Notes: a model not told the origin generated them from the sequence alone. Shown: positions 1-13,140, numbered from the stretch's first letter. The stretch: DNA of 64,000 bases from Syngnathus acus (GCF_901709675.1 NC_051105.1:4457104-4521103), one strand, 5' to 3'. Numbers and translations: made by a program.

Positions 1-520
1 GTACACAATCAGGGCCCCTATTAGGTTTTTCTTTCATGTTGCTGAAAGGAAATGCAAATGAGATTAGATAGCACAAGGGCCACAAGGCTCATTTGGCCCC
101 GTGCGTCTGGAGACAGCTAAACGCTCCAATTCTCCTCACGCTCGGCTCCTCGGGCCACGTCCCCCCTTTGTTGAACCCAAACCAGCTGCGTTAAAGTCGA
201 AAACTCTCTCTCGCGGGAAAGTTTCCCCCACACAGTCCCTCTGGAGTGACTGAGGCAACTTCAGTTCTTAAGTGGCCATGCTATTGTTTTGAACAGCGCA
301 ATTACAGAGCGATATGTACATCCGTCTGAGGTTTAGGTTTATGGTCCGTGCGGGCCTTGGCACTTACAACATGAACCGAGCTTAGGTGTGCAAAATGGCA
401 GCTACAGAACTTCGCCCTTAATCAGATTGGGGCAATCAGCTCAAAAATTTTCCCATGTGTCGTTACGGCGGAACGTTGCTAACAAGGGCCGATTTAGTAA
501 AAGACTGATAAAGCGTCGAA
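1..520. promoter_or_regulatory. Candidate conserved non-coding element with octamer motif
   Basis: There is no open frame with recognisable protein content. The stretch is free of repeats I recognise and has a perfect POU octamer (ATGCAAAT, positions 52-59) followed by GATTAG-type homeodomain sites and a moderately CpG-bearing segment to about 250. That texture resembles the other putative regulatory blocks in this desert. Calling it an enhancer is inference; no alignment was available. Confidence 0.22.
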
Positions 521-3500
521 TCGAGCAAGTTTGAAAAAAGCAGAAGGGTCATATGCAGGCCAAAGAGAAGGTGGTGCGTCTGGCTACAATTAGTCTGCTT
601 CCAGTGTACTATTTGTACTCAGTTATACTGTAAGCTGCTACTTTCACACTGCTTAGAAAAACATTTTCCCACCTTTTCTCACTTTCTTCATGAATGGCAC
701 TGACACAGAATGGGGGGACAGAGTTGATCCATCCTTCCATTTTACTACATCTTGTTGAGATTTGCGGCAAACCCAGACTTGATCCCAGCTGATTGTGGGC
801 AGACTTTACAGACTTTGACGAATAAAGAAACAAGCCCCTTCCCCGAAGTCTTGTGTCACCCAAATAGCAGTCGTTTTAATTTAAAGGGAAGGCAGCATTC
901 CCCAAACCTAAATGAAAATAACAAATACAGTTATCAGGAAACATTACGTATACTGGCTTTTGTGCGCCACAAATGATATGGCGGACTGGTTTGACACTTT
1001 AGGTCTAAATCAATAATATAGCAAAAAGGTGCATGTCTGTTTTTGATTCCCTTCATTATTAGACTTTAATAAATATAACAAATCCACATGATTCAACTTT
1101 TTGGGAACGAAATATCCGACCGTGTTTTCTACACCACCATCATTGGCCCGACAGCATCTTGCGAGCGCATGGCGGCAAGCTGCGTTAATGTGGCCTGCTT
1201 AGGAAATCTCATTAAGCAAAGTGCTTTTATGAGATGTGGTTACGATTGTTTAATGAAATAAGAGTTAGGGGGGTGTTTGCAAACCCATAAAGAGAGTTAT
1301 TTTCATTTCCTCCTCTTTTAACTATTGCCCGAAAAGTGTTCGATAATTAAGAGTCTCAAAAGTGTTTCATAAAATAGCACACATTTTGAACAGTTTTAGA
1401 GGAAAAGGTGCCTTTATCTTACGGTCTCTCACCAGGGGCAGCCGTACAACGTTTTCTCGTTTAATTTATTACCACATGTTTCTCATAGACTTATGACCTC
1501 CATATGTTAGTTTCTAATCATTAGCAGTCCAGCATAATGTGCTTTATATTTATAGTGTAATGTATCACAATTAGACTAAGTATTTGACTAAATTTGCTTG
1601 ATTGATTAGGTGGAAAATCGATTAGCAGCTAATAATTTGTAACTGTGTCTTATTTTTAAGCTCATATCGCTTTGGATGTTCTGAACTCGTAGTGTTTTAT
1701 TTTTTAGCTATTTTGATTATTGATTATCTAGCTACCTTCTTGACTTAATATGGGCAAGTGTTGAGAATGAGCTCTCATGCTAAAATACATTAAAGCTATG
1801 CACCTGGTTTGTCTAATGTTTTTGTGATGTGATTATCAAATGAATAAGATAAAGATGCTGAGACACTAATTGGTCGGCATATATTATAACCATGGTCACA
1901 TGGTCTTGACCAGTGGCGAATGAAAAAGAACTTTGGCAACACAGCTAATGACTGTTTGCAAATCCTTAATGGGTGTATTGAAGCACTCGGCACTGAAAAA
2001 ATGGATTTCAAAATTTGCAAGAAGAAAAACTGCTTGCAACACTATTATGAGCGTCATAGTGTTTGAGCGTAGCACAAACCTTTTACAAAACCTGATGGAA
2101 CCCTAAATTCCTTTTGTTCCCAAACATTCACAGCTCTAAGATCTTTAGGTAGGCAAATTAGCAGTTTTAAATCTAAAAAAATGAATGCAAAACACATACT
2201 TCTGAATCAGGATCATAACCATGGTAATACAGAGTGACTAAAGATAGTGATGTTAACAGTATAACATCCGTACCACAAGGGAGATCACAGCTTATGTGGC
2301 CTCGCTGATCATTTCGCTTTTGGACAAAATGCGAGTCAGTGGGACACTTCCCACCCTGTGTTATATTTGTTTCCATATCAACCGAAAGCCACAACATTCT
2401 ATAAACCAAGGACATGGGAATGATTAGTTATCTTTGGCCCAAACCCTTCATGGTAATTGCGGCCGTCGTCACACACGTGTCGCTATGACTTAATGGTGAG
2501 TTGGACTAAGTGTCACAGTTTATAATAAGTGTTGTATTAACATGAACATAATAACAGTCATGAAGGCTTGATCATGTGGTTACGTGTCATGTTCAGCCAT
2601 AATTTGCCACTGCTCCACATTTAATTGGCACAAATTGGAGCTCTCGCCCATAGTTCTATGATTTGTATGCTGGTCTTACAGTGCCGCAAACCTCAGTATA
2701 CAGTCTGACTGGGAAGCACAGACAGAATAACTGCCCATATGACAGTGATCACACTTAATAGTTTGTAACAAGACCAACGATGGTATTTCTGTGAGACTGA
2801 AGAAAGAGTCTTCTGGATTTGACCAAAACATTATAAAATCACACAACATGGCTGTATCATCAAATTAAATAGCAACATTTGCGATGCTTTGCCATGGTGA
2901 TGTTTTGTACCAAACGTAGACAGGAGGCCATAAATAGTAGCACGCACGACGCAGCGATGGAGCATTGATAGATTCATTGAACAAAAGAGCTCACTGAGTA
3001 GGTCTAGGAGAAAAAAAAATCATCTACGTAACTAGTTTAGCAATTATTTGTCTGAATAAATTGTTGTTGGATATTTTGCCATGTCAACAGTTTGAATCCT
3101 CGCAACGCAAAATGATCATGACTTTACGATAAAGTTTCAGTCATGATTAGTGATTGTGTAATTACAAAGACATTGTCGAAAATTATGGTAAGCATCAATG
3201 TCTGGATGAAAAAAGAAGGATCATCCTTTTTTTTAACAGAATTTCCACCAATACTGCATCACAACAAATAGTGATGCAATAATTTACCATGTCAATATTT
3301 TTAACCAGCATTTTTCAGGGTTTTAATAATTTGGGATTTTTAATTATCGTTAGTTTTTATTCCATTGTGACTTTTGTTTCTTAAATTCATTTAGTTGTAA
3401 TTATTTTTTAAAGCAGGTTTGTTAGTTATTCATAGTTTTTTTTAAAACTACCAGCAAAATCATATCAAAATAACTACATTTAAAATAAAAACCTGAAAGC

Positions 3501-3839
3501 TCATTTATGAAATTCATTGAAAAATTAAGAACATGATGTACAGTATATCGATTTTGTATCACAATAAATAGCAATAATGTACTCTGCAATTGACACACTG
3601 CAATAATGCCAACTCCGATAGAAATATTAAGAATCACATCGGAAATGTTTTCAATATTATACAAACAATATTAACATCTGGCTATCATGTATGAGAACAG
3701 AGAGTGATACAATTAAACAATTACTTTTGTACATGGCTGCGACATGAACACGCATGGAGTCAGGAGCACTCAAATAAAAGTAAGAAATGAGTGCAAGCTG
3801 TAATTTGTACTGGGATGATGTGAGCGTGTGTGACAGGCC
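521..3839. other. Intergenic DNA, nothing recognised
   Basis: AT-rich single-copy-looking sequence. The open frames here are short (at most about 84 codons), begin at random methionines and resemble no protein I know. I see no RNA gene and no complete transposon. Scattered ATTA words are expected at this base composition. Confidence 0.5.
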
Positions 3840-4085
3840 AAATCCAATAGCAGCGGCGGGGCTGACAGGCCTGACATGAGTCTTGCCTCGCCGGCTCCCT
3901 TAATTATGCATGGCCCAGTGTTTCCCCCGCATCTTAATTGAATCACACTGTCTGAAACTTGTTACTTCCAATTTGTTGCATTTGATTTCTGACATCGGTG
4001 CGGTTCCATCATGAATTATGCAGATGGCAGGACCTTTTAATTGCCGGCGTTATTAAAACAAAACTAATTGCGGATGATTAAAATG
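3840..4085. promoter_or_regulatory. Candidate conserved non-coding element, homeodomain-site rich
   Basis: A compact block of higher complexity than its flanks. It holds repeated homeodomain-type words (TTAATTATGC, TTAATTG, ATGAATTATG, TTTTAATTG, ACTAATTG, GATTA), a CpG-bearing patch (CAGCGGCGGGG) and no repeat signature. Dense ATTA sites in clean sequence beside a homeobox gene suggest a long-range enhancer of shox. The function and the conservation are both inferred. Confidence 0.38.
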
Positions 4086-5252
4086 TGACGAGGAAGCTGA
4101 AGGTTTTCAGGGGGTGTGGCGTTTCTGGTCGAGCCAAACAATGATTTGCTGTCAGGCCTGTCGAAGGAGTTGTTGTGTTGTGATTGGAACCGTCACCTTG
4201 GCTGGAGTATGTCGCGGGGTTAAATGGAGCGATATGATGCAGGTGAACACCAACATAAGGGTGATATACTTCAGCTGATGATAATTCCATGTGCATTTGT
4301 AGACCCAGAAATGATTGCTACAGCCAATGCCAGTTGACCTCCAGTAGGGATGTGCAACCGGTGGCTTGCGGGCACTGAGTGGGTCAAAATAATGTATATA
4401 ATAAAATGGGGTCGCTTCGGGGTTAATAAATATATTTCCTCTACATTGCAACTAAATAATAGTAAAATTTGAAGCGAGTTGATTTTTACGAAAATGGCAC
4501 AAAATGTGTTGTTGCACTCATTGTTAGAGGTTTGCTATTCATCGCAGGGTTTAGTAGCTATTCCCTACAAATAGGGGAAAATAATAGCTCATATTGTACT
4601 CGGCAGCAAGACACTTTACTATGTCAGTCATTTTCTGCTTTACGTATGTCTTATCTTTCATCTATGCCATCAAAAATGCAAAATCAATCCAAGATGCTGT
4701 CAGGGATTTTTTTTTTATCAAACGAGTATCATGTCACACATGGTGATAGTTGGAAAACCAAGCTTTTGACTTTTGAACGTTCCACTGGTTCCACTTTACC
4801 ATTTCTCCTTTAAGACCAATCATGCTACTACTTTCACTGTCATTGATTTGCTCTTTGTGACTTTCGATTAGCTCTCCTTCCCAAAATTGTTTGACTCGCC
4901 CATTTAATGCGTCGAAAATTGCTTTCAAATTGTCCAATTGTGGATGCGGAGGATTTACAGATGCAGACATAATTGAGCGCTCATTGCAATTCATTCTTTT
5001 TATGTGCGTTGTCACACAAAAGTAATAAGTCATTTGGATTAAATATGTGAGTGCGCCTGAAAAAAAGTCTAATAAATCAATATAGCGGTCTGAAACATCT
5101 AAAAAGTAATTGCAAGGTGATGAGTACTTCAAAAAGCTCTGGTACACTTTACTCACTTCAAAAAACTCTCAATCAAGCGGATGATGATTACAAAATTAGT
5201 AATATTAAGTGGAACTATTTGAGATTCATACAAAGACTGTGTTGAAATAAAG
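4086..5252. other. Intergenic DNA with one chance-like open frame
   Basis: No gene can be supported. The longest frame runs on the minus strand from 5156 to 4734 (140 codons). Its product is not low-complexity but resembles no family I recognise, and frames of 135-150 codons also occur elsewhere in this desert, so I treat it as chance or a decayed relic. Confidence 0.45.
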
Positions 5253-5342
5253 TACCGTATTTTCCGCACTATAAGGCGCACCTAAAAACCTCCAATTTTC
5301 ACAAAAGCCGACAGTGCGCCTTATAGTGCGAAAAATACGGTA
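5253..5342. mobile_element. Palindromic MITE, about 90 bp
   Basis: The two halves are near-perfect inverted repeats. The left arm begins TACCGTATTTTCCGCACTAT and continues AAGGCGCAC; the right arm is its reverse complement (GTGCGCC, then TTATAGTGCG, ending ATACGGTA). About 30 bases per arm pair around a loop of some 30 bases. Arms of this type are common in fish genomes. A second relative lies at 38406-38579. It has no coding capacity, and I do not assign it to a superfamily. Confidence 0.75.
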
Positions 5343-8300
5343 CCTCAAAAGTCAAACAAGTCTTGGGAGTTCAAACATAATTGCGTCCAATGTTGGCAAA
5401 TTTTGGGAGGCTTATGCTCAACGAGCATCAAAAAGAAGGGCCACAGTGTGTTTTAAAAATTTCCGAGGCTTTTTTTGTGGTGTTGCTATGATATCCGCAT
5501 TGAAGTGACACATAGGGCTCATTTTATTTCTCTAATATCAATTCAAATACTTATGTTAACTTCAAGTGTAGTCTATAATGATCATTTCCCCCTATTTCAA
5601 GTTAAACCAATCAAACCATTATCAACACTTATTATTAAAAATGCGATTCCAATAAAATACTGTCAGCACTAATTCTTATTTTATTATTGGGACGATGTTG
5701 TCGCCAGCTGCTGATTGTACTTTTGAAACCAAGTAAATTGAGTTACCTTTTCAAGGTAACAATGGCAACGCTGAAAATAACCGCACGCTTATTTCAATAA
5801 AGTCTGCTGTGTGTGGGGGCAAAATGAAGCCTCTTGTTCACCTGATAAGGGATTGAACAAGTGAATTGTGCCTGCAGGGCACTACAGCGCAGCACCTGAC
5901 TGCAAGGTGGGGATCCTCAAGGCTGCACTGCGTACGGGACCTTGCAAATGTCTGCAAGTCATTAACACACGTGAAGAGGAGGAAGATGTAGGTGGGGGGG
6001 CTCACTTTGGTTTCATGAATGCTCAATCAATTCAATAGGACAGCTTAAGTTTCTCTCTTCTTGTTGCTCGGAGCACATTTGAGGGCCCACGGGCGCTGGC
6101 GGGCTGCATTCAAAGGCCTCAGACAAAAGAACAGTCGTTTCACCTCGGAGAGAGCTTCACGTGAAATGTGTCGTAATGCAAAAGACAGAACAGTGTGAAG
6201 TAGAAAGGTACTGAAACAAAGCTTTTCATAGCCTTACTAAAGCAGCCAGATTTATTACAGCAAAATCACATGCTATTGCCATTGGCGAAATTGAATAATA
6301 TACAAACACTGTACTGTTAGTTACTGTGAGCACTAAGAATTATACATGATAAAATTGTAGTCTTGTGCCAGCCCCAACATTAGCTGTTGGACTGCTATGT
6401 ATGAGATTAGTTATACTAGCACAAAGGATGTTGGCAACCAGTACTACCCGTGTTAAGTGTGTGACTATATTTTTTTTTGCGTGATTCTTAATACAAAACT
6501 TGATGACACCGCCGACATTCATATTACGACTTTAAAGGAGTGTTTTATTAATTTGTTACATTAACAAAACAATTAGGAATTTACATTTATACACAAATTC
6601 AATATTTCCTGAACTTGAATTTGAATATAATTCAATTGCTCCTCGTATGGTTACTTGGTCTCATCAATGTGGGATGACTTGATTTGTGACTATTTATTTT
6701 TGTAAATGTTTGATATTTTATATATTGATGGTTTAATGTAAACATGCTGAGTATCACTGTAGCTGACCTGTTTGAGCTCTGTTCAGCTCATAGTTCAGTC
6801 TATTTGCTTTCTTTCCCATTCCTCCTGGATGGCCGCCAAAGCTAATCTATGGAGACACCAATTAAAGTCGTGATCCATCCAAGTTGGATGGGAGGGGTGC
6901 TGTCAACCACCAAGAGAGAAGAATGGACTATGACAGCGAGTAATATGTGGGTTTGCCATGGTTTTGTGATCCTTGCACTGACCATCATAGAGGGAGAAGG
7001 TTTGGGTTAAATAACATAACACCTCCGCAGTTCTGTTTTGAAATGAGCCATCACTGAGTCATTCCCATTTTCTTCTACCTTTCATGGACTCGGTTCATCC
7101 TCTCGCCAAAAAAAGAGGATTCATCTGTGACCTTGTAACGATGGAACGCAGTGTAGGAAATTACCTGGCACGCGGCACACAAAATATCAAGTGAATGAAA
7201 GAATATGTTTTTTTATATTTCATTGCACTGCTTCATGGCCAGCATGACAGATGACATGATTTCTTTTACAAGTCACACACACACTGCAATGCTCGAGCGC
7301 AGCTAGTCTACAGTACAGATTCTCCGGGGTTTACTGCTGACTCTATTTGCTAACCAAAACAGCAGCACCAACTTCATTTAAGGGAGAGTAGAGACAGCAT
7401 AACATTAGAGTTCCCTATGCTTTTACAATGACCTTCCCTTGCGCAGAAACTGCTTTTTTAATGTATATTACCGTCCCAGTAGTTACTGATACGTTATTAT
7501 TACCCCGCAATGTTGTGTGCATCCATGTTTCAGTCGCTTTATTTCTCCCTAACATTGCATTAAAAGTACTTGACGTACAATTGTACAATAAATAGATTCC
7601 CTCTATTAAATGCCTTTCCCATCTGCAATTGATTATATAAATGCCCCCAGCAATTATTTTGCGGAAATACACTATTTTAGTACCACGTGTCATCCATTTG
7701 TGACACACATTGATTTTTTTAAACTGTCATAATAGCACATCACTCAAAGGTAACATGCGGAAGGTAAAACGTCAGCTTGGAGGAGCTGAGTTTTCACTCC
7801 TTCCCATTGAGTGGTTCACTCTGTAATTGCTGTCAATATCTCCCCAGCAAAAAGCAGTTTAGGCTGTGAGGTGGTTTCCTCACCAGGCCTCTGGAGGATT
7901 TGGTGAATGCCACAATCCCCAAACCTCCACACCCAATTCCATGCACCTCTCCTCCCTCCCTGTTGTTTACCTCTTATTGTCACCATCCCGACAACATACA
8001 TGAGGAATCAGAAGGGTGCGAGCCAAAGGCGCTCAGAAACAGAGAGGCGGATAATTGAGAAGATTACGCTCGACATGCCAGCTAGGATTTGATGATGTGA
8101 AGGGTTTTTCAAGTGGTGAAAGTTTGCCTCACGACTGTCGTGCGACGGGTGCAAGACACAAAAGGATTTCACACTCCCATCCCTAAAAAGACACGCAGAT
8201 GTTGACATGTGTTTACTCCACATGCCTTGTCAACCACTTTGGCAGATTCACATCCAAGCGCCTCGACTTTCCTCGTGAAGGCGCTGCCAAAGTGACACCC

Positions 8301-8543
8301 TCTTGTCATTTCAAGTGCGTTTAGAACATCTCCTATGGAACCTCTAAGGTGGAACACAGTCATCTTTTCAATCTCAAAACATTTTTACCCATAGGAAATA
8401 ATGGAAATAAAAAAAAATCATGTTAAGGTCAAACTATGACAGTCATAAAACAGGTAACCCATACATTGCATGCATATCTGCCTATGTCCAAACAAAATCT
8501 GAATTATGCCTGAACATAAATCTGGGGATTGTATACACTAGAG
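5343..8543. other. Intergenic DNA, nothing firmly recognised
   Basis: No open frame with protein-like content. The segment at about 6740-7200 and the CpG-bearing part around 7990-8340 look like single-copy sequence. I see no terminal inverted repeats or RNA genes. Confidence 0.45.
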
Positions 8544-8857
8544 CAAGGCCCGGGGGCCAGATACGGCCCGCCACATCATTTTATGTGGCCCGCGAAGACA
8601 AATTGTGCATCAAATTCGTGTCATTACTAGAATTGCAAATTGTCTTCACTTTTAATATCTTTTTTTATTTTTAATATTTGACCCTCTTTTTACTCGTCTG
8701 ATTTGAAAACGAGTTTTTTTTCAGTTTGTTTTGTAGCTTTTACAGTATATAATATGAGGTGCTCATACATTGATTTGGGTTGACAGTCATAATGGCCCTC
8801 CGAAAGAAGCTATGACTACAATGCGGCCCGCGGAAAAAAATGAGTTTGACACCCCTG
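8544..8857. mobile_element. Non-autonomous hAT-type element with 8-bp target duplication
   Basis: The 314-bp element starts CAAGGCCCGGGGGCCAGATA and ends GAGTTTGACACCCCTG. It is flanked on both sides by the identical octamer CACTAGAG (8536-8543 and 8858-8865), the 8-bp target-site duplication typical of hAT transposition. GGCCCGC words near both ends and the terminal TTTGACACCCCTG are familiar from abundant fish hAT derivatives. It encodes no transposase, so it must have been moved by an autonomous relative. The perfect duplication suggests a fairly recent insertion. Confidence 0.85.
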
Positions 8858-8865
8858 CACTAGAG

Positions 8866-10189
8866 TTTGAATTAAAATACAATAAACATTATTAAATATG
8901 AATTACATTGTCCAACTTTCTGACTGAATCATTTCAAAAGTCACTACATTTCCCATGGTGTCTTCACCAATTTCAATTTCTACCATCTTAGTCCATTCTG
9001 TATTCAATTAAGGGCTTTGAGGTTTTAACAAACAAAAATCTAATGAACACGTTTTACAAGTCCAGTTAATTAAAACAATTCTAAGTTCATCTTTACAACT
9101 GTGCACGACAAGCTAAATGTACAAATAATCTCATCCAAATATTAAAAAAAAGCAACCAATAGCACAGGTTGAGAATAGGTGAGTTAATCCGCCCCTTGTT
9201 GGCAAACATTAGAATTGTCTTCAGGAGTAGACCACAAAGGTCACATCCCCTCCCAGGGCGGAAAGCTGCAGGAAATTGCCTGCATTAGGGAGATGTATTG
9301 GTGTGAAAAGATCCAATGACACGTCGCTGAACAGGCCAGCTTGGCGCTATTTGTTCCTCCTTGTTTCTTGTTCTCTGACACACTTGAGCAGGATTGCCTC
9401 ATTCATCGATAGGTATAAATCACACCTGCATTCATTTGAGACCTTTGGAAAGTTTTGGAAAGTCTTTATAAGATTCCAGCCAGTGCTTCTTGACTGCATT
9501 CACTTCTCTGTTATTGTTTTTGGGGCGAACAAGACCCCAGGGACATATTCTTCAAGTACAAAGATGACTTCATCTGTGCTGTGTCACATAATCGAACGAT
9601 TTAATGGTGGAAATAACGAGTCCCAGGGTTAAATTGTGGCCATCATCATCATAAAAAGACAATTTAGGTAACATTCACATTCTTAGCTGTCATAAAAGTG
9701 TAATAAATGACTTAAAACAATGAAACATACAGTCTTAGTGGAATACTCTTGTCATAAAGTGTAGACGTTGGCCACTGTTAATACCGTATGAAAGGTTGAA
9801 ATAAATTAAACGCTCTGCCTTAACTTTAACAACTAGCAAGGTGCATGAAGACACTGTACAAAAGTATTAGAGTGTGGTTCTGGTCTCACTACTTCATTCA
9901 AGTAGATATAGTAGTGGTTTGATATACAAAATAATAATAATTATAATTATTACAATAACAACGACAATAATAATAATAATAATACAAGCGGCAGGCCTTT
10001 TAATAAAAAAAAAAATCAGTTCATGGGGAAAGCCTTAACACATTTGAACGAGTCATTAAAGTTAACGAGTTTTTAAGCAGCCCCTTCCTGTCAATAAACG
10101 TACAAATTGATTTTATTTGGCCTTTCAAAAAAGCATTACTTTGAAATGCCTCGGCTTTGATGAGAAATGAATGAGTACGTCAAAGATGT
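8866..10189. other. Intergenic DNA
   Basis: No gene can be supported. An open frame of 118 codons at 9276-9632 on the plus strand has no recognisable family and no codon signature. An AT-rich simple repeat is listed separately. Confidence 0.45.
9931..9985. repeat. Imperfect ATA/ATT trinucleotide repeat
   Basis: Interrupted runs of AAT/ATA triplets, with the purest stretch at about 9966-9983. A simple-sequence repeat with no coding role. Confidence 0.85.
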
Positions 10190-10620
10190 GTTTTCTGCTC
10201 GATGCATATTCTAATTGCTGAGTGCAATCACTCCCTCGCTCCCGCTGATGAGCGGCCGCAGAGATGTTGACCTTGTGGCGCGCGTGAATCGATGGCAAGT
10301 TGATAAAGCCAAGTTCATTGCTGCCTAACGTAAAACAAAGCTGATTTGTTTACCTAGCGTGGTTGCCTCGCGTCAGTCCCATTAGTGGGATGATTTATAG
10401 AGCAGCGCCCAATGAAATTGTTTAAAGCAGATTAGGTGAAGCCCAACGATCAGCACTAATATGACAAGCTGATGTGGCGTGACAGGTAACCAAGCAAACA
10501 AGTTCCTGAAATTCAGATTGCATTAGAATCCTAATAATCCTGCAGGGAGCAACAGATTTAATCAAGACAGGAGGATAGCGGAAGAGAGGAGGAAATAAAG
10601 GATGCTGCTTTTTCAGCTGC
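10190..10620. promoter_or_regulatory. Candidate conserved non-coding element
   Basis: Repeat-free, GC-balanced sequence with retained CpGs (GAGCGGCCGCAG, GTGGCGCGCGTG) and interspersed homeodomain-type sites (CTAATTGC, GATTA, CACTAATATG). It stands out from AT-rich flanks and lacks coding features on either strand. A distal regulatory element for shox is the simplest reading; this is inference. Confidence 0.33.
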
Positions 10621-11811
10621 ACAGGGAAGAGAACTGCTGCTATTTTTTTTCTTTTCTTTTTTAATTTAACTGTCAGAACGCATCATTCAGTCAAAAGGAA
10701 TGAGAATGACGCAAGAAGGATTGCGATAGGGAGAACTGTTTTAATGTTAAAGTGGATCAACTACCATTTGTTGTTATTTCAAATATTTACAATGGAATGC
10801 TATATTAAGCAAATTTGTATATGAATGAAGTATCTGTACTCAAAGGAACATACTTAATATGTTCATAAAAATGCACAATTTGCATTCATTTGCAGACGTT
10901 CCCTTTCATTAGGTTTTTGTTTTTTCAACTTTTAGTCCGTTAGGATTAATATGCATGCAGTCAGTCTATATTGTATTGGCGTAAATAAAAATATGAATGC
11001 AATTTAAAGCATGAGGACTCGCAACTCGCAATGATGTAAGACTTCTTTAATAATATTTATATTGTGTTCCAGTGAAATCTTCTTTAAGGTCATAGTAGAA
11101 CATCAAGTATTTAAAACTAGAAAACCAATCAAGGAAGGCGCTGCTAATATCTCTGCAAGTTTCTACATATTCATCATTTGCCTCGCCGTCGTGTTTATTT
11201 GAAAATAATGAGCCCAAAAGAAGGAATAACGCCTTTTCTCTCCTTGGACGCCCGATGGTCTGTGAATGATGATGTTAATGTTTCACCAAGACACATTGTT
11301 TGGGTATCTCTGAATATGAACAATAATTATTGTATTCAGAGGATGTACGATTTCCCGCTCTTTCCTTGCATGCATTATGCAAGTTTTAATATATCTGCTT
11401 CCGAGAAAACAAAGCATAAAGCACCAATGGATATTATTATTCACTCATTTGAAACTAAAATGGAATTAAGTTCGGATGCTGCAGAAATTTGTGTAATTTT
11501 GCTCATGGATTAAAGTCACCGATTTTTCTGACCTGGGTTGCACACCCAGGACATTTAGGGCAAAAATTGCCTTATCCACCAGTTTGGGCAAATAAGCCCC
11601 AATCAAAAGTGGATATCATTTGTTATTTGTTTTGTTTATTTAAGGCTCCCCATTCGTCTCTACCAGTGCAAAGAATATTCTTCTTTCCTAACAACGCCAA
11701 TCGGTACGTTTAAAAAAATAGACGGATGACATTTGAATTGCAAACGCTCAATATATTTATTTGTACGCTATCTAATTTAGACAAAACATGGCATCAAATG
11801 ATCATTTAGAG
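10621..11811. other. Intergenic DNA, nothing recognised
   Basis: AT-rich. The plus-strand frame at 11178-11513 (111 codons) has no recognisable domain. No repeats beyond short homopolymer runs. Confidence 0.45.
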
Positions 11812-12151
11812 CAGAGGTCTTCAACTGGTTTTGTCCAAGGGACCACCATTATAACCAAGAAGCAACTCGGGGACCACTGCTTTGGCGGAATATTATTTGA
11901 TTTTGCACCGATGGAGGATACAGGCTATTTATTTGCATGTATGACTAATTTGGGAATTTCAGATACATTTGACATAATTTGGATGGGTAAATGATTCACA
12001 AAACTAGCTGGAAAATAAATAAAGTCTAAATAAGAAATATATTTTATTTGTAAATATGTTACCCTTATTTTCCATTTCCAATTTCGTGGACCACTTACAA
12101 TACCGCCACGGACCACTCGAGGGCCGCAGACCATCGCTTGACAATCTCCAG
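11812..12151. mobile_element. Degenerate hAT-like non-autonomous element
   Basis: The left end CAGAGGTCTTCAACTGGTTT followed by GGGACCACC, and the internal right-hand words GGACCACTTAC, GGACCACTCGAGGGCC and GACCATCGCTTGAC, are diagnostic of a common fish hAT family whose ends read CAG-GGTTCTCAACTGGT. The right end is a diverged inverted copy of the left. No convincing 8-bp duplication remains, so the insertion is older than the one at 8544-8857. It has no transposase. Confidence 0.6.
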
Positions 12152-12518
12152 GAGAAATGGGGTGCAAAGTTAAAAATTGCTCCTGAGTGAGGAAGGTACA
12201 AAAAATGTCTTCTCACTTACGAGGGGTATCCCAATGTTTAAAAACAAATTACATACCACAGCAATCTTCATACAGCAGACAGTCCACCAAAATTTCCGTC
12301 TTCGAATTCACGAGCTGAGCTTTCACTCAATGTAAAAGTGCAAAAAAAGACAAAAATATGAGGGGACACCTTGGCTGGGATCATTTTCGTTGAGCGTGCA
12401 AGTCTCTTTCGATGCATGTCTCAGTGACACAAATGGTTAGCAAAACTTTCCCTAACATGCACACTTGATTAAACCTCACTGCATACATGTCAGCATTTCG
12501 CTGTGATGAAGGGGACAT

Positions 12519-12546
12519 GGTGCTGGTGCTGGTGCTGGTGCTGGTG
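12519..12546. repeat. GGTGCT hexanucleotide repeat
   Basis: Between four and five tandem copies of the hexamer GGTGCT. The minus-strand open frame across it (12803-12381) would read an alternating Thr-Ser tract but shows no other protein character. Confidence 0.9.
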
Positions 12547-12859
12547 GGGGCAAAAGTTTCAGACGGGGATCTAATTAGGCAGCGCACGGGCCTGTTTCTC
12601 ACCCAGATACTAATGAGGGGGTTGTTATGCTTCCGATGAGCGACGCGTGTCACGGCGAGGCCGGAGTGGAAGCCTATAGAGTACGACGAGGGCGGACGAG
12701 GCGTTTTTTTTTTCTTCTTCTTCCCCAGCAGAGCGCATTTGTGCACCTGTGAATCCCCCAACACGACGAAAGCAGGCTTCGTTTGATGTGCTATTCTTTT
12801 CATGTGCAGGAATGGGAGGGACCGAGGAGCGGGGACCTGGTTGAAAAGAGGCAGGGGGA

Positions 12860-12990
12860 CTCGGGAGGAGTCTATTAGATGCTTTAATAATGTTAATTAG
12901 TGAATAATAGCATTAGTAATGAGCTCGCGGCTGTATTTTATTCATGTGATCATCTCGTCCTCTCGCTAATTCTCTCCTTGAGCAGTCAAC
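12860..12990. promoter_or_regulatory. Candidate enhancer core, clustered homeodomain sites
   Basis: Over about 130 bp there are at least six ATTA/TAAT words, several in the form of spaced TAAT sites (TTTAATAATG, TTAATTAG, CATTAGTAATGAG, CGCTAATTC). Between them lie higher-complexity words such as CATGTGATCATCTCGTCC. The segment is repeat-free and non-coding. Paired TAAT motifs are typical binding sites of homeodomain dimers, so autoregulation or input from other homeoproteins is possible. Function is inferred. Confidence 0.36.
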
Positions 12991-13140
12991 AAGGGACCTC
13001 ACAAAACGCAAGCGCACAAATTCACATAATGTTGCACACGTGCTGGTGTCCCAGCCAAAGATGATTAATGTTGCATCTGCAAGAGCTGGGTTTTAGTTGG
13101 GTGGATGTAAATTTGCTCCAATTTAGCAAGGTTGCATAGT

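Noticed and set aside
4734-5156. A 140-codon minus-strand frame with reasonably protein-like composition
   Set aside because: No family resemblance, no splice context and no codon signature. Several frames of similar length occur by chance in this desert. A translated database search would decide.
12381-12803. A 140-codon minus-strand frame with Thr-Ser repeat and Lys run
   Set aside because: Built around the GGTGCT repeat and a T homopolymer; no domain.
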